A stretch of 64,000 nucleotides of DNA from Massospora cicadina (lineage: Eukaryota > Entomophthoromycota > Entomophthoromycetes > Entomophthorales > Entomophthoraceae): NCBI GenBank assembly GCA_022478985.1, contig JAKSZP010004186.1, forward strand, positions 62,001 to 126,000, written 5' to 3'. The notes beneath the pieces are model-generated. The model was not told the origin of the DNA. It did no database searches and saw nothing but the letters and a program-made list of their open reading frames with translations. Each line of letters starts with the position of its first letter. Positions within the stretch are counted from its first letter, which is position 1. Shown here one piece after another: positions 63,101-64,000 of the stretch. Both the position numbers and the translations under genes were made by a program.

Positions 63101-64000
63101 GACTGCTCTCGGTTTCCTTTGCCCCCAACCGAACTTTTTTTACCTAAACTTGTTAAGTGCAGCTCTCTTAGCTTACGGCATAAACCCTATCCCAAAGTTA
63201 GTCCGAGCAATACTGTAGGCTACCTTCCGTCCAGCTTGTTACGCGATTTGACAACTTCTCCAAAGCCGCCTACTAGAGATGAGTCCGCGTGAAGTAAGGC
63301 GCTAACCTTTCCCGAGAAACTCGAGTTCCTCAAAATCGTTGTCGTATCGAGATGCCGTCTTGGGCGCCAGGGTGGGTGAGCGCCGCAACGAGCCGTGCTT
63401 TTCAGTAGGCGACTGAGAGCGGAATGAATTGCCGGTTGACCCAACCGCCAGTTTAAGGTTGGAGCCTACAGATCAGCTGAACGTAAAGCGACGTTTTACT
63501 GCACGAAAGGTCGCGACTTTCCTTAAAAAAGCTATGCTGAAGAAGAATCTGGATCGTCGGCCGCTCTTCAGGGTCTCTTATAGGGTCAGCAAGTCGGAGC
63601 TGGTGAGCGTTACTGTTGCAGCATACTGGTTAACAGATCCCGCGCTGGAAAGCCAAGGGTGGCTAAAACTCAGCCAAGCTCCGGCGCATAACTTACTAAC
63701 TTCCACCAAATCTTTTACGGACATGGAGTTGTGTAGCGCCTTAAACCCTAACAGTGCTTCGGCAAATACAACCCCGAGGTCCCAGATGTCGGTTTTGCTA
63801 AACCTTAGTTAACCGACATCAAAGCCAACCCACTATGAAACGACCCCCTCTTTCGAAAACTCCGGGGGACACCTTAAATGTCAGGGAATTTCAGTTTTAA
63901 GAGGTACCAGCTCACGTCGATTCTGGCGCCCCCTTCCATCAAATCTAAAAGTTAACTTTTTAGCCCCCCTTCAGCCTTACTGGAGTTTTTTGCGTAGATT
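60160..64000 (-). CDS. GCN2: GCN2-type eIF2-alpha kinase, 5' end beyond window, 13 exons visible
   Basis: Senses uncharged tRNA and phosphorylates eIF2-alpha to throttle translation in amino-acid starvation (family knowledge). Exons on the minus strand: 64000-63981, 63944-63908, 63872-63834, 63797-63697, 63662-63614, 63576-63500, 63465-63307, 63269-63224, 63186-63177, 63143-60680, 60648-60505, 60473-60339, 60308-60160. Joined they give one open frame of 1,142 codons plus TGA. Residues 1-95 are the end of the degenerate kinase (W-C-P-P-E, then K-T-D-I-W-D-L-G-V). The true kinase begins near residue 140 with G-K-G-G-F-G-E-V-V and has A-V-K-K (Lys181), an acidic insert, H-R-D (346-348) and D-F-G (366-368). 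A HisRS-like domain follows (about 530-1000; L-P-Y-D-L-T-x-P-F, E-x-D-F-D-I-V). The C-terminal domain ends with V-F-V-M-E-V-P-S and Y-S-V-R-D-D. The N-terminal RWD region would lie outside. Catalytic residues look intact. Confidence 0.95.
60309..60679 (-). other. 3' group of three ultrashort introns in GCN2
   Basis: Introns 60679-60649 (31 nt, GTACCC...GCTAACTTCGTAG), 60504-60474 (31 nt, GTGAGC...TAATGGTTAG) and 60338-60309 (30 nt, GTAACC...CTTCAG). All are phase 1. Removing all three is the only way I found to keep the frame and reach the conserved R-D-D end. Without the last one, translation would stop at TGA 60325-60327, before the conserved C-terminus. Confidence 0.9.
63144..63980 (-). 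other. 5' group of nine ultrashort introns in GCN2
   Basis: Introns with lengths: 63980-63945 (36), 63907-63873 (35), 63833-63798 (36), 63696-63663 (34), 63613-63577 (37), 63499-63466 (34), 63306-63270 (37), 63223-63187 (37), 63176-63144 (33). All are GT-AG with a YTNAY-like branch site (CTAAC, TTAAC, CTGAC, CTGAT) mostly 8-14 nt before the 3' end. Each was placed by matching kinase motifs on both sides. The 63306-63270 intron could also end 3 nt earlier, but the chosen end restores the G-x-G-x-x-G loop. Confidence 0.9.
63177..63186 (-). other. 10-nt micro-exon of GCN2
   Basis: GGTTTATGCC between two introns of 37 and 33 nt. It supplies the end of an Arg codon plus V-Y-A, just before the V-K-K that carries the catalytic lysine, so it is required for the kinase VAIK-like motif. 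Confidence 0.88.

Noticed and set aside
62802..63218. 138-codon plus-strand frame opposite GCN2
   Set aside because: Antisense shadow of the kinase exons; it crosses several placed introns and has no motif.

Overview
This is a eukaryotic window, most likely from a fungus or a close fungal relative. About 58 kb of AT-rich, heavily mutated and nested retrotransposons lies beside one GC-richer host gene at the right edge. The clearest gene is the 3' three-quarters of a GCN2-type eIF2-alpha kinase on the minus strand (60160-64000, running off the window). It has a degenerate kinase domain, a true kinase, a HisRS-like domain and the GCN2 C-terminal domain. By hand it resolves into 13 exons and 12 GT-AG introns of only 30-37 nt, including one 10-nt exon. 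All exons join into a single frame of 1,142 codons. Introns this short are rare, and they are the strongest taxonomic clue here, although I cannot name the species.

Layout from left to right. 1-740: AT-rich flank with a dispersed repeat. 741-9255: Gypsy-1, an LTR retrotransposon (+) with 1.19-kb LTRs. 9.3-10.5 kb: an unclassified repeat whose inverted twin lies at 57.0-58.2 kb. 10.86-12.53 kb: a LINE ORF1 relic (+) with a CCHC zinc knuckle, flanked by roughly 71-73-bp satellite-like units. 12.96-13.61 kb: a foldback element. 13.6-17.4 kb: decayed repeats. 17.45-28.47 kb: a LINE (-) with ORF1 and an endonuclease-RT ORF2, split by Gypsy-2 (+, 21207-27087) with a clean 5-bp target duplication. 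28.9-40.27 kb: a more decayed LINE (+) of the same family, split by Gypsy-3 (+, 32991-39556). 40.27-55.37 kb: Gypsy-4 (+), itself split just after its primer-binding site by Gypsy-5 (-, 41214-47178), and also carrying a second foldback element and a 71-bp tandem repeat. 55.4-58.95 kb: decayed repeats. 58.96-60.03 kb: a GC-richer stretch that looks gene-like but which I could not resolve. 60.16-64.0 kb: GCN2.

None of the transposon proteins looks intact. Every reading frame is broken by stops and shifts, and several catalytic aspartates have become asparagine. That is the outcome expected of G:C to A:T mutation, whether by RIP-like mutation or methyl-cytosine deamination. The insertion order can be read from the nesting: the LINEs came before Gypsy-2 and Gypsy-3, and Gypsy-4 came before Gypsy-5. 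GCN2 senses uncharged tRNA and phosphorylates eIF2-alpha. Nothing else in the window is functionally linked to it.
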